A stretch of 64,000 bases of DNA, taken from assembly GCA_014238155.1 (NCBI GenBank), contig JABABQ010000034.1:124001-188000 (forward strand). Reading direction: 5' to 3'. The notes beneath the pieces are model-generated. The model ran no database searches, was not told the origin of the DNA, and worked only from the letters and a program-made list of their open reading frames with translations. The translations under genes were made by a program, and so were the position numbers. Every line of letters begins with the position of its first letter. Position 1 is the first letter of the stretch. Below, in pieces: positions 53,699 through 63,066 of the stretch. The DNA comes from Rhizobiaceae bacterium (GTDB taxonomy: Bacteria > Pseudomonadota > Alphaproteobacteria > Rhizobiales > Rhizobiaceae).

Positions 53699-55758
53699 TG
53701 TGTTATGATGAGACAATGACCGACTCACCTGACACCGAAGAAGCTGCACCAACGCGCGCCAAACCGCGCGATTCCGGCGATATATTGTGGGAGGAAACCT
53801 CCAGCGGCGACGGCGGCGACGGCGGCGGGCGCGGAGATGGTGGCGATGGTCGCACACGGATTGTCGGCGCGGCGCTGATTGCTGATCTGGTCACCCGATT
53901 GCCCAAAAAACCCGGTGTTTATCGCATGATGAATGCAGCAGGTGACGTTTTGTATGTGGGTAAGGCCAAAAATCTGCGAAACCGGGTGCAAAACTATGCC
54001 CGCGGAGTTGGCCATGGCGGAAACCGGACGGCCCGGATGATCGCAGAAACCACACAGATGGAGTTTGTTACAACCCATACCGAGACGGAAGCGCTGCTGC
54101 TGGAAGCGAATCTTATCAAGCGCTTGAGGCCGCGTTTTAATGTGTTGATTCGTGACGACAAGAGCTTCCCCTACATTCTGCTATCGGGGGATCACGAGGC
54201 CCCTGGCCTGTTCAAGTTTCGCGGCGCACGGTCACGCAAGGGAAATTATTACGGTCCGTTCGCCAATGCCGGATCCGTCAACGTGACAATCAACGCTTTG
54301 CAGCGGATATTCCTCATCCGTACCTGCACCGATTCATTCTATGCCAACCGCACCCGTCCCTGTCTGCTGCACCAGATAAAACGCTGCGCCGCGCCCTGCA
54401 CCGGTGAAATATCGCCGCAAGGCTATGCCGAGTTGGTGCAGCAAACCAAAGATTTTCTGACCGGCAAAAGCCAGGAGATCAAGACACGATTTTCAAAACG
54501 CATGCAGCAGGCATCTGACGAACTGAACTTTGAAACAGCGGCCATCTATCGCGACCGGTTGGCCGCTCTGTCCCATGTGCAAAGCCATCAGGGAATCAAT
54601 CCGCAAACGGTCAAAGAAGCCGACGTTTTCGCTGTATATGAAGAAGCTGGCCAGTTCTGCATTCAAGTGTTCTTTTTCCGCACCGGACAGAATTGGGGCA
54701 ATCGGGCTTATTTCCCCCGCGCCGACAAAAGTTTTGACGAAACCGAAGTGCTAAATGCCTTTGTCAGCCAGTTTTACGATGACAAGCCGGTGCCCAAGCT
54801 GGTGCTGTTGTCGCATGACATCACAGAAGCTGATTTGCTGTCGCGCGCGCTAACCGCCAAGGCTGGCAAGAAAGTCCAGGCCTACCGCCCTCAGCGCGGA
54901 GAAAAGCGCGACCTGGTGAAGCAGGTTCATTTCAATGCCAAAGAGGCGCTGTCACGCAAGCTAGCCGAAAGCGCGACGCAGACAAAATTGCTCGGCGGTC
55001 TGCAGCAGGTGTTTGAACTGGACAGGCCACCCAGACGCATAGAGGTGTACGATAATTCCCACATAATGGGGACCAATGCAGTAGGCGCAATGATCGTTGC
55101 CGGGCCTGATGGGTTCGCAAAGAACCAATATCGCAAGTTCAACATCAAGAATGAAGATCTGGTACCGGGTGACGATTACGGCATGATGAAAGAAGTATTC
55201 AGCCGCAGATTCTCTCGACTGATCAAGGAACATGGCGAGCGTAGTCCAGCGTCGGATGGCGGTGGCAATGACGGTGGTGATGACGCTGCAGCGGATACTT
55301 TGCCTCCCTGGCCTGATCTTGTGTTGATTGACGGCGGTGCCGGGCAATTGTCAGCAGTGAAGGACGTGATGGAAGAACTGGGACTGACCGGCAAGGTCAA
55401 CCTTGTCGGCGTTGCCAAAGGACCAGACCGGGATGCCGGACGGGAACGTTTTTTCAGACCTGGAAGACAGCCCTTTTCGCTGCCGGTGCGTGACCCGACG
55501 CTTTATTTCATTCAGCGACTGCGCGACGAGGCCCACCGCTTTGCCATCGGCACGCACCGGGCGCGGCGCAAAAAGGACACGCTGAAAAATCCGCTTGATG
55601 AAATTTCCGGCATTGGACCGGCGCGCAAGCGGGCGATTTTACATCATTTTGGCAGCGCAAAGGCCGTCTCACGGGCCGCAATTGAAGATCTGATTGTTGT
55701 CGACGGCGTATCAGAGGCCATGGCCAGACGAATTCATGATCACTTTCAAAAGGGCTAG
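53698..55758 (+). CDS. uvrC: UvrABC excinuclease subunit C with Gly-Asp-rich tracts
   Basis: UvrC makes both incisions in nucleotide-excision repair. 686 residues. The GIY-YIG domain begins near 80 ([32 protein letters not shown] in two pieces). The Cys-rich and UVR regions follow ([30 protein letters not shown]), then the RNase-H-like endonuclease domain ([38 protein letters not shown]) and two helix-hairpin-helices ([20 protein letters not shown]). Oddities are an N-terminal [15 protein letters not shown] tract (nt 53800-53855) and a second Gly/Asp insertion (nt 55242-55300) inside the RNase-H region. The start may instead be the ATG at 53716. Confidence 0.94.
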   Translation: MCYDETMTDSPDTEEAAPTRAKPRDSGDILWEETSSGDGGDGGGRGDGGDGRTRIVGAALIADLVTRLPKKPGVYRMMNAAGDVLYVGKAKNLRNRVQNYARGVGHGGNRTARMIAETTQMEFVTTHTETEALLLEANLIKRLRPRFNVLIRDDKSFPYILLSGDHEAPGLFKFRGARSRKGNYYGPFANAGSVNVTINALQRIFLIRTCTDSFYANRTRPCLLHQIKRCAAPCTGEISPQGYAELVQQTKDFLTGKSQEIKTRFSKRMQQASDELNFETAAIYRDRLAALSHVQSHQGINPQTVKEADVFAVYEEAGQFCIQVFFFRTGQNWGNRAYFPRADKSFDETEVLNAFVSQFYDDKPVPKLVLLSHDITEADLLSRALTAKAGKKVQAYRPQRGEKRDLVKQVHFNAKEALSRKLAESATQTKLLGGLQQVFELDRPPRRIEVYDNSHIMGTNAVGAMIVAGPDGFAKNQYRKFNIKNEDLVPGDDYGMMKEVFSRRFSRLIKEHGERSPASDGGGNDGGDDAAADTLPPWPDLVLIDGGAGQLSAVKDVMEELGLTGKVNLVGVAKGPDRDAGRERFFRPGRQPFSLPVRDPTLYFIQRLRDEAHRFAIGTHRARRKKDTLKNPLDEISGIGPARKRAILHHFGSAKAVSRAAIEDLIVVDGVSEAMARRIHDHFQKG

Positions 55759-55870
55759 GATCTGTGCTCGAGGCTCTGTGACAATTCGCACAGCCAAAAC
55801 AGCGTAAAACATTCAACATAGTTACACCGTATCAATATAAACAACTTGGGCCTTCGGGAGACTTTGTGAG

Positions 55871-56188
55871 ATGAAAACCGTCAAATATATATCTATGGCC
55901 GTTGCCGCCAGCACTGTTGCTGCTTTAAACTTTGCACTGCCAGCTACTTCAGCAGATGCGCGACCCAGCACCAGATCCTATACCTGTGAGGCGCTGAAAG
56001 ACCTGATTTATGACCGCGGTGCAATCGTCATGAACCATAAAAACAGCAGTCTTTATCGCCGATTTGTCCACTCCCGCCATTATTGCCGACGCCCGGACAA
56101 CTCGACTAAACGCTTTAGAGTGCCCACCAAAACAGGCACCTGCTATCTGAGAGTATGCTACGAACAGCGCCACTTGTTTAACGACTAA
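55871..56188 (+). CDS. small secreted cationic protein with four cysteines
   Basis: 105 residues. A signal peptide (KYISMAVAASTVAALNFALPATSADA) precedes a mature region of about 75 residues, strongly basic and His/Arg-rich, with four cysteines (YTCEALKDL, HYCRRP, TCYLRVCYE). Two disulfides are likely. YTCEALKDLIYDRGAIVMNH and the TCYLRVCYE ending are the most conserved-looking parts. I do not recognise a named family. It stands alone between uvrC and the convergent aldehyde dehydrogenase. Confidence 0.75.
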   Translation: MKTVKYISMAVAASTVAALNFALPATSADARPSTRSYTCEALKDLIYDRGAIVMNHKNSSLYRRFVHSRHYCRRPDNSTKRFRVPTKTGTCYLRVCYEQRHLFND

Positions 56189-56207
56189 AGTCGTTCAGCG
56201 GCCCAGC

Positions 56208-57662
56208 TCAACCATGATGGGCCGCAACCGTCTTAAGGGTGGAAAATCCATACAAAGCTTCAAACCCTTTTTCGCGACCATGGCCAGACAGGCCAGTACC
56301 ACCAAAAGGCAATTCCACACCGCCGCCTGCCCCGTAATTGTTCAAAAACACCTGACCGGAACGCAGTTTGCGAGCGAGGCGCATCTGCCTTGCACCATCG
56401 CGGCTCCAGACAGATGCGACGAGGCCGTATTGCGTGCCATTGGCGATTTCCAGCGCCTGCTCCTCATCTTCAAACGGGACAATTACCTGTACCGGCCCAA
56501 AAACCTCATCCTGTGCAAGCACATGATCGGCGGCAACATTGGAGAACAGAGTCGGGGCAACATAAAAACCACCTGCTGGGAGGTCCGACGGTAATTGCGC
56601 TTGTCCGACTACTTCAAGATCACCGGCCTTGGCCAAATATCCTTCAACGATCTCCTTTTGACGAGCGGATATTAGCGGACCGACATCGCGATCATACATG
56701 GCGGGCGCGACGTCGAGAGCTGAATATTTCTCTGCCATGCGTTCAACAACTTCATCTAAGACACGCCGGTGAACCAATATGCGCGAAGACGCCGAACAGG
56801 TCTGACCGGCATTTTGAATCCCCGCATTGACCAGAAATGGCAGCGCTGCGTCGATATCAGCATCATCAAACACAAGTTGTGGTGATTTGCCGCCAAGTTC
56901 CAGGGTGACGGGGACAACATTATTGGCCGCCGCCGCCTGAATGATGCGACCGGTGCCAACCGATCCGGTAAACGAGATGTGGTGGACATCTGGATGACTG
57001 GAAAGCGCAGCACCCGCTTCTGCCCCCAACCCCGGAACCACACCCAATGCGCCGTCAGGTAAGCCCGCCTGTCGCGCCAGATCAGCAAATGCGAGCGCGG
57101 TCAAACAGGCTTCTTCAGCAGGTTTCAGCACCGCTGCATTGCCCATAGCAAGGGCAGCCCCAACGGAACGACCAATGATCTGCATTGGATAATTCCAGGG
57201 AATTATGTGACCGGTCACTCCATGAGGCTCACGCAGAGTATACACCGTGTAGCCATCGAGATAGGGGATTGTACTGCCGTGGATTTTGTCGACCGCACCG
57301 CTATAGAATTCCATGTAACGCGCCAGGGCGATGGCGTCAGCCTTTGCCTGCTTCAGCGGCTTTCCCACATCAAGCGATTCCAATGTTGCGAGCACATCCG
57401 CCTTTTCAATAACCAAATCGCCCAGACGATGCAGGATGCGCCCGCGTTCCGGGGCCGTCAATCTACCCCAGTCGCCGGTCAATGCCGCCTTTGCGTGATG
57501 CATTGCATTATCTATGTCGGACTGATCTCCTCGAGCAATTTCGCATAAAATTTCTCCAGTCGAGGGATTTGTCAGCTCTAGAAACTTGCCCGACTGCGGG
57601 GCCACCCATTTGTTGGCGACAAAACATTTATTGGAATCAAACCAGAGTTCATTCGGCTGCAT
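56208..57662 (-). CDS. NAD(P)-dependent aldehyde dehydrogenase
   Basis: Oxidises an aldehyde to the acid. 484 residues from the ATG at 57662, set by AGGGA eight bases upstream; the frame opens about 50 codons earlier with an Arg-rich low-quality stretch. The catalytic Cys is in NAGQTCSASSRILVHR and the Glu in VTLELGGKSPQLVFDDAD; the NAD fold has ISFTGSVGTGRIIQAAA and PWNYPMQIIGRSVGAALAMG. FNNYGAGGGVELPFGG-type ending (VFLNNYGAGGGVELPFGGTG). The closest known relatives are betaine-aldehyde/gamma-aminobutyraldehyde types; substrate unknown. Confidence 0.9.
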   Translation of the reverse strand: MQPNELWFDSNKCFVANKWVAPQSGKFLELTNPSTGEILCEIARGDQSDIDNAMHHAKAALTGDWGRLTAPERGRILHRLGDLVIEKADVLATLESLDVGKPLKQAKADAIALARYMEFYSGAVDKIHGSTIPYLDGYTVYTLREPHGVTGHIIPWNYPMQIIGRSVGAALAMGNAAVLKPAEEACLTALAFADLARQAGLPDGALGVVPGLGAEAGAALSSHPDVHHISFTGSVGTGRIIQAAAANNVVPVTLELGGKSPQLVFDDADIDAALPFLVNAGIQNAGQTCSASSRILVHRRVLDEVVERMAEKYSALDVAPAMYDRDVGPLISARQKEIVEGYLAKAGDLEVVGQAQLPSDLPAGGFYVAPTLFSNVAADHVLAQDEVFGPVQVIVPFEDEEQALEIANGTQYGLVASVWSRDGARQMRLARKLRSGQVFLNNYGAGGGVELPFGGTGLSGHGREKGFEALYGFSTLKTVAAHHG

Positions 57663-57883
57663 AGACATCTTCCCTGTCCCAAGCGATTTTCTCGTTCGTC
57701 TTCGATGTTGAACACGGCTTCGGCGCCTGGGGCAAGACGCTGCGCCGCGTTTCGAAAGAGACCAAGCCTCCTGCGGACGCAAACGAAGGGAAAATACCGG
57801 TTGCAAATTCATCACATCAATTAGCCTCGTCGCCAGGCGATTTTATGGTGGACAATTGACCGCTCACGCCATACGCCAAGGTA

Positions 57884-59140
57884 ATGAATGAACGCCCCGC
57901 CCCGCGCTATTTTGACCGCAAATCTGCTCCCCATGTCACCACATTGGTCCTGATCGCAGGTATCGGTGCGATGCCGATCAACATATTTCTTGCCTCGTTG
58001 CCGGAAATGGCCCGTTTCTACGATCAACCCTATTCGATCATGCAGTTTACGCTGACGGGTTATCTGGCCCTAACAAGTCTGGTTCAGTTGTTATTGGGAC
58101 CGATTTCAGACCGCGTTGGTCGCCGCCCGATAATGTTGTGGACCTTGGTGTTGTTTGTCCTGGCATCATTAGGAGCCGCCCTGTCAACGTCATTTGAATT
58201 GTTTATGACATTTCGATGCCTGCAGGCGGTGATGGTTTCCGGGTTTGTCATATCACGCGCCTCGGTGCGAGACATGGTAGCGCGGGAAAAGGCGGCCAGC
58301 ATGCTTGGATATATTTCCATGGGCATGGCGCTGGCTCCGATGATGGCCCCACCGCTTGGCGGGTTTCTTGCTGACCTGTTTGGCTGGCAGAGTAATTTCT
58401 ATGCCCTGTCTGTGATCGGTTGCATAACTCTGATTGTCGTTTATTTTGATCAGGGTGAAACCAATCAACACATGTCCACCAGCTTTACTGAGCAGTTTAA
58501 GGCTTACCCCGAACTGTTCGTCTCGCGGCGTTTTTGGGGATACACGCTGACGCTTGTGTTTGCTGTCGGCACTTTCTTTGCGTTTCTTGGCGGCGCGCCA
58601 TTTGTGGGAGAAAAATTTTACGGGCTGACCGCTTCGCAGGTCGGACTGTGTCTGGCGATTACACCTCTTGGTTACATGATCGGAAGTGGCATTTCCGGCC
58701 GGTTCGCCAGCCGCTTTGGTCTCTACAAAATGATATTGACCGGCTGTCTGATTTGTCTTTTTGGCATGGCCCCGACGTTGCTGACTGCCTGGCTGGAAGT
58801 GCAACACGCCCTGGGCTTTTTCGCATTCACATTTGCCATTGGCTTCGGCAATGGTCTGGTTATCCCGTCGGCCAATGCCGGTATGTTGGACGTGCGACCT
58901 CAACTGGCGGGTTCGGCAGCCGGACTGGGTGGGGCGCTAACGACGCTGGGCGGTGCCGCATTGTCTGCGTTGGCCGCTTCCCTGCTGACCGAGGAAACAG
59001 GTATCTATCCTTTGATAGCCTGTATTCTGGGTGCCAGCGCCTTAAGCCTGATTATGGCATTATATACCATTGCAATTGAACGTCAGGTAAGAGGCGCAGA
59101 CCCAGGCGAGTTAGGTGCAGCCAACAAATTGTCAGACTAA
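57884..59140 (+). CDS. Bcr/CflA-type MFS multidrug transporter
   Basis: A 418-residue efflux pump with twelve hydrophobic helices. PINIFLASLPEMARFY and the loop LLGPISDRVGRRPIMLW (MFS motif A) are typical of the Bcr/CflA drug-resistance group, as is SRASVRDMVAREKAASMLGYI. A second-half match is FASRFGLYKMIL. The ATG at 57884 has a Shine-Dalgarno-like AAGGTA just before it. Likely exports hydrophobic compounds; the substrate is not deducible. Divergent from the aldehyde dehydrogenase across about 220 bases with no other feature. Confidence 0.87.
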   Translation: MNERPAPRYFDRKSAPHVTTLVLIAGIGAMPINIFLASLPEMARFYDQPYSIMQFTLTGYLALTSLVQLLLGPISDRVGRRPIMLWTLVLFVLASLGAALSTSFELFMTFRCLQAVMVSGFVISRASVRDMVAREKAASMLGYISMGMALAPMMAPPLGGFLADLFGWQSNFYALSVIGCITLIVVYFDQGETNQHMSTSFTEQFKAYPELFVSRRFWGYTLTLVFAVGTFFAFLGGAPFVGEKFYGLTASQVGLCLAITPLGYMIGSGISGRFASRFGLYKMILTGCLICLFGMAPTLLTAWLEVQHALGFFAFTFAIGFGNGLVIPSANAGMLDVRPQLAGSAAGLGGALTTLGGAALSALAASLLTEETGIYPLIACILGASALSLIMALYTIAIERQVRGADPGELGAANKLSD

Positions 59141-59200
59141 TTGATATTGATTGAACGCTGGCCGCTTGAAATTAATCGCGCAATCGGGTTTGTACGTAGC

Positions 59201-59809
59201 ATGGAACAAACGCCCAAAACACCACGTCAGGCAGGCCCTTGGAGTATTCCGAATCTGCTGACCTATGCGCGCATCTTGGTGGTGCCGCTGGTGGTGCTTT
59301 GCTTTGATCTGGAAGAACGCGGAAAATCCACTGATGTGGCCCGCTGGTGGGCATTAGGACTGTTTGCTTTTGCCAGCATCACTGATTTCTTTGACGGCTA
59401 TCTCGCCCGTATCTGGGAGCAGTCATCTTCGCTTGGCAAGATGCTCGACCCAATTGCCGACAAATTGCTTGTTGCAGCATGCCTATTGTTGCTGGCCGCA
59501 GATGGCGCCATCGCCGGTTGGTCAATCTGGGCCGCCGTGGTAATCCTAAGTCGGGAGATCCTGGTCTCTGGACTGCGAGAATACCTGGCTGACTTGAAAG
59601 TCTCAGTGCCTGTTACCCAGCTTGCCAAATGGAAAACCGGATTGCAGATGGTCGCGCTGGGTTTCCTGTTGGCCGGACCCGCGGGCGATAAGGTCTTTCC
59701 ATTGTGCACGCAAGTCGGGTTGGTGCTGCTGTGGATTTCTGCTGTGGTAACGCTGATTACAGGATGGGACTATTTTCGGGCTGGACTGAAACACGTGATT
59801 GAGGAATAG
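59201..59809 (+). CDS. pgsA: CDP-diacylglycerol--glycerol-3-phosphate 3-phosphatidyltransferase
   Basis: Makes phosphatidylglycerol phosphate, first step toward phosphatidylglycerol and cardiolipin. 202 residues from the ATG at 59201. PWSIPNLLTYARILVVPLVV is the PgsA start; the catalytic signature is ITDFFDGYLARIWEQSSSLG with KMLDPIADKLLVAACLLLL. REILVSGLREYLADLKVSVPV supports glycerol-3-phosphate specificity. The frame opens 20 codons earlier with no support. Three bases separate its stop from the moaD ATG. Confidence 0.93.
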   Translation: MEQTPKTPRQAGPWSIPNLLTYARILVVPLVVLCFDLEERGKSTDVARWWALGLFAFASITDFFDGYLARIWEQSSSLGKMLDPIADKLLVAACLLLLAADGAIAGWSIWAAVVILSREILVSGLREYLADLKVSVPVTQLAKWKTGLQMVALGFLLAGPAGDKVFPLCTQVGLVLLWISAVVTLITGWDYFRAGLKHVIEE

Positions 59810-59812
59810 GTG

Positions 59813-60079
59813 ATGGTCGATAATGGCGTCAAAATTCACTATTTTTCATGGATCCGCGAACGCGTCGGCATGGGGGAGGAAACGGTAAATCTTCCAGAAT
59901 CGGTAGAAACGGTGTCCCAGATGCTAAAATGGATGCAGGGACGCAACGATCAGTTTGCTAGCGCGCTTGAGTTCCCCGACATCATTCGTGTGGCCCTCGA
60001 CCAACAACATGTCGAGCATGAACACCGTCTCGATTCTCCACGCGAGATTGCTCTGTTCCCACCGATGACTGGCGGTTGA
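59813..60079 (+). CDS. moaD: molybdopterin synthase sulfur-carrier subunit
   Basis: The ubiquitin-like small subunit that donates sulfur to cyclic pyranopterin. 88 residues; starts at ATG 59813 (an in-frame GTG at 59810 is the alternative) with GAGGAA nearby inside the pgsA end. KIHYFSWIRERVGMGEETV is the first strand-helix, and the protein ends in the obligatory Gly-Gly (FPPMTGG), where thiocarboxylate forms. The stop overlaps the moaE reading frame. Confidence 0.94.
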   Translation: MVDNGVKIHYFSWIRERVGMGEETVNLPESVETVSQMLKWMQGRNDQFASALEFPDIIRVALDQQHVEHEHRLDSPREIALFPPMTGG

Positions 60080-60084
60080 TCGAA

Positions 60085-60543
60085 ATGGTCGCTCCCAAAG
60101 TCATTGTTCAGCTTGATGACTTCGACCAAAACGCCGAAATATGTAATTTAACCAGCGGCAGAACCAATATTGGGGCTGTCGCGACCTTTACCGGACTGTG
60201 CCGCAGCGAAGACGACAGTCTGACTGCACTAGAACTGGAGCATTATCCCGGCATGGCTGAGGCCGAAATTGAGCGCGCGGCATTGGAAGCCTGCCAACGC
60301 TGGCCAATAGACGGGATGACCGTGATCCATCGCTACGGTGTGATCCAACCCGGGGAGCAGATTGTCCTGGTGATTGCCACCAGTCGTCACCGGGATGCAG
60401 CCTTTGATGGCGCCCGCTACGTCATGGATTTCCTCAAGACCAACGCTCCATTTTGGAAAAAGGAGCACCGCGCCGATGGCACGCCGGGCAACTGGGTCGA
60501 TGCCAAGGAAAGCGATGAGGCCGCCAAGAAGCGCTGGGAATAG
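60085..60543 (+). CDS. moaE: molybdopterin synthase catalytic subunit
   Basis: The large subunit of molybdopterin synthase. 152 residues from ATG 60085, or 155 from the TTG at 60076 that overlaps the moaD stop. GAVATFTGLCRSEDD and LELEHYPGMAEAEIERAALE begin the domain; VIHRYGVIQPGEQIVLVIAT and the catalytic-lysine block FLKTNAPFWKKEHRADGT are intact. Coupled to moaD and pgsA; convergent with the MscS gene. Confidence 0.94.
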   Translation: MVAPKVIVQLDDFDQNAEICNLTSGRTNIGAVATFTGLCRSEDDSLTALELEHYPGMAEAEIERAALEACQRWPIDGMTVIHRYGVIQPGEQIVLVIATSRHRDAAFDGARYVMDFLKTNAPFWKKEHRADGTPGNWVDAKESDEAAKKRWE

Positions 60544-60618
60544 CGCGCAATTTGGCCACTCAAAGGTTGCGCAACGCGCTGAACCTCAACACCCCATCAT
60601 CTGCAATTATGTTGGCTG

Positions 60619-62352
60619 CTACTTTTTCTTGCGCATTGTCGGTGGCTTTTTGACCGGAGTGTTTACTGCGGCCTCCACCGCCTGCGGCTCCATAGATGCC
60701 ATAAGCGCCTCGATGTCGTCGGCTTTCTGTGCCGAAGGAGGGTGATCTTTGCCAAAGTACAGAGTTTGTGAAGGAAAGGCGAAGTCCGTGCCGCTCTGCT
60801 CCACAATATCCATGACCGACAGCAAAAACTCTTCCTGTACTCCAAGAAAAGCGTTGTAGTCGTCGGCAATGACATAGGCGAATATCTCTATGTCTATGGA
60901 GTGACTGCCAAGGCCGACGAAACGCACCCGCGCAGGATCCTCGGTAACGGATTGCGTCCGGGCCAGCAATTTGCGCAATTCTTCCAGAAGATATCGCACC
61001 TGAGCCGGCGTCGTTTCGTATCGCATTGTCAAAACCGTATACAGCCTAAACTGATCGCGCCGGGCATAGTTCTCGATCTCCAGTGAAGCAAATGCCCCGT
61101 TGGGGACAGTCACGATGGTGCGGTCGAGCGTGCGCACCTGGGTAGACCGAATACCAATATCCTCCACCGTTCCCATGACCTCGCCGAACTTGCAGAAATC
61201 ACCAACCGCGACAGGTCTGTCAGCAACCACGGTGATCGATCCCACCAGGTTTTCGATAGTGCGCTGAGCCCCCAGAGCCAAGGCGATACCACCAATACCC
61301 AAAGCCGCAAGGCCAGTGGAGACATCAAATCCAACAACGTCGAGAATGGTAATGCCGGCGATACCAAGTATCACTGCTTTGGCCATGCGTTTTGCCAACA
61401 TCACGACAGCGACGGAACTGAGGCGTTTGGTGCGCGACATGCCGTAGCGGACAAATTCTGCGATACCTTCTACAATGCGCATGCCAAGCCAGGCCAGTGC
61501 CATCAGGCTGGCAATGGTGACCATCCAGCTGATATAATCGCGTGCGACAAGTTGTACACCGATGCTGATGACGATGACGCGGTATAGCGACACGCCAATG
61601 ACCACGCCCAACGGAATAACAATGGTCGACAAAACGCCACGACCCGGAAGATGCGACCGCCGTTCAAGCAGCATGCGCAACACCCAAATCAAAATCCAGC
61701 TGATTGTCAGGCCGATCAGCAATGCGACGATTGCCGACACGCCAATCGCCAACCAGTGACCGGTGGATACAGCACCAATTTTGTCAGATTTAAACGAATC
61801 CGGCAAAATCCTGTCGAGCAGGCTCTCATTGGATGTTTTCAGCAAAAACGGCACACGGTTGAGGGTATTCGATTCAAACAACCAAATTTGAAGCCCGCCG
61901 TGTCCGGTAATCCTTTCAACCAGCAAAGGCACTTTGCGGCTGGACCGATCGAGCACGCCGACCTGATCAAGATTTACTTCAAGCTCGTCACCAACAGTTC
62001 CATCGGGCAATGCCGAGAGCTGATTGATGTCATAGATATAACCATTGCGGTCCAGCAGCTGGATTAACTCTTTGGCGCGTTCCTTGCCTCGAAAGATTTG
62101 CTCTTCTTCCGGGTGATTGGACATGTCCAGGTAGCGGACAGCCTTGTCGATGTCGCCAGACCGGATTGCTTCCAGATACCCTTCCACCGTGCCGCGTGGC
62201 GTGGTGCGTGCCAACGGATCGACAGCGACGGGTTCTTCGGCCTTTTTGGCCGTGGGCAGGAATTGTGCAAACGCGTGGGGCGCCAAAGTGACCTGGCTCA
62301 GCGTGAGCGCGATGGCCATGGTCATGAAAAGCTTTGTTATCTGATTAAACAT
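60619..62352 (-). CDS. MscS-family mechanosensitive channel with N-terminal periplasmic domain
   Basis: 577 residues. A signal-like N-terminus (KLFMTMAIALTLSQVTLAPHAFA) is followed by a soluble domain of about 160 residues (PRGTVEGYLEAIRSGDIDKAVRYLD), then five hydrophobic segments and the MscS pore and vestibule: GLAALGIGGIALALGAQRTIENLVGS is the pore helix (two pieces), then VGDFCKFGEVMGTVEDIGIRSTQVRT. It is longer than E. coli MscS (286), resembling the YbdG/YnaI class with an added domain. Probable osmotic or membrane-tension release valve. A basic tail (KKPPTMRKKK) ends the protein. Confidence 0.9.
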   Translation of the reverse strand: MFNQITKLFMTMAIALTLSQVTLAPHAFAQFLPTAKKAEEPVAVDPLARTTPRGTVEGYLEAIRSGDIDKAVRYLDMSNHPEEEQIFRGKERAKELIQLLDRNGYIYDINQLSALPDGTVGDELEVNLDQVGVLDRSSRKVPLLVERITGHGGLQIWLFESNTLNRVPFLLKTSNESLLDRILPDSFKSDKIGAVSTGHWLAIGVSAIVALLIGLTISWILIWVLRMLLERRSHLPGRGVLSTIVIPLGVVIGVSLYRVIVISIGVQLVARDYISWMVTIASLMALAWLGMRIVEGIAEFVRYGMSRTKRLSSVAVVMLAKRMAKAVILGIAGITILDVVGFDVSTGLAALGIGGIALALGAQRTIENLVGSITVVADRPVAVGDFCKFGEVMGTVEDIGIRSTQVRTLDRTIVTVPNGAFASLEIENYARRDQFRLYTVLTMRYETTPAQVRYLLEELRKLLARTQSVTEDPARVRFVGLGSHSIDIEIFAYVIADDYNAFLGVQEEFLLSVMDIVEQSGTDFAFPSQTLYFGKDHPPSAQKADDIEALMASMEPQAVEAAVNTPVKKPPTMRKKK

Positions 62353-62492
62353 ATTCGGTCAGACCCATCGTATGAATCACTTGTCCAATGGCAACAGTAC
62401 TTAGCGATTGTTGACTTAAAATTCTATGTGTCAGGAACAGTAGCCGTTGCAACCATTACCCGCCCCAACAAATATTCACATTCGTCCGGATA

Positions 62493-62530
62493 CAAAAAAC
62501 CCGGGCCGTTCTCGTAAAACCCGGGTTTTC
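62493..62530 (-). terminator. intrinsic terminator of ndk
   Basis: Minus strand: AACCCGGG (62527-62520), a 14-base loop, CCCGGGTT (62505-62498), then TTTTGT. An 8-bp stem, beginning 25 bases after the ndk stop. The complement also has an A-rich approach, so weak bidirectional function is possible. Confidence 0.85.
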
Positions 62531-62551
62531 AATCAAAACAATGCTGGTCGG

Positions 62552-62974
62552 TTAGCCAACAATTTCGCAGCCGGCAAACCAGAATGCGATTTCTTCAGCA
62601 GCCGTTTCAGCAGCATCGGAACCGTGGACGGAGTTTTCACCCAGCGACAAGGCATGTTCTTTGCGGATTGTGCCGGCATCTGCATCAGCCGGGTTGGTTG
62701 CGCCCATGACTTCACGGTTTTTCAAAATTGCGTTTTCACCTTCCAGAACCTGAACAACGGTTGGGCCGGACGACATGAATTCGGTGAGTTCGCCAAAGAA
62801 AGGACGCTCGCTGTGAACCGCGTAAAACTGCTGTGCCTCACGCAGGCTCATGTGAACGCGGCGGGAAGCCACAATCCGCAGACCAGCTTCTTCCAGCTGG
62901 GCAGTAATAACACCTGTCAGGTTGCGTTTTGTGGCGTCTGGTTTGATCATTGAAAATGTACGTTCGATAGCCAT
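62552..62974 (-). CDS. ndk: nucleoside diphosphate kinase
   Basis: Balances NTP pools by a phosphohistidine mechanism. 140 residues. [18 protein letters not shown] is the universal start; the active-site His is in [39 protein letters not shown] is diagnostic. The ATG at 62974 has AGGA nine bases upstream. A promoter candidate and a terminator frame it as a single-gene unit. Confidence 0.97.
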   Translation of the reverse strand: MAIERTFSMIKPDATKRNLTGVITAQLEEAGLRIVASRRVHMSLREAQQFYAVHSERPFFGELTEFMSSGPTVVQVLEGENAILKNREVMGATNPADADAGTIRKEHALSLGENSVHGSDAAETAAEEIAFWFAGCEIVG

Positions 62975-63016
62975 CGATTGGGATCCTGTAGTAGAATGGG
63001 GAATTGGTTGCTGCGG

Positions 63017-63045
63017 GCTATAGCCGCAACACCCCGTCTCGGCAA
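63017..63045 (-). promoter_or_regulatory. candidate ndk promoter
   Basis: Minus strand TTGCCG (63045-63040) and TATAGC (63022-63017) with exactly 17 bases between, about 43 bases before the ndk start and downstream of the GST stop. Four of six -35 and four of six -10 positions match. Confidence 0.4.
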
Positions 63046-63066
63046 GCCATTAAAGCCTTAAGGGCG

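Noticed and set aside
57663-57815. Fifty-residue Arg-rich N-terminal extension of the aldehyde dehydrogenase
   Set aside because: No homology to the family start; AGGGA precedes the ATG at 57662.
60543-60618. GCGCAA/TTGCGC inverted repeat between moaE and the MscS gene as a terminator
   Set aside because: Long loop and no T-tract on either strand; may be a bidirectional structure, but too weak to call.
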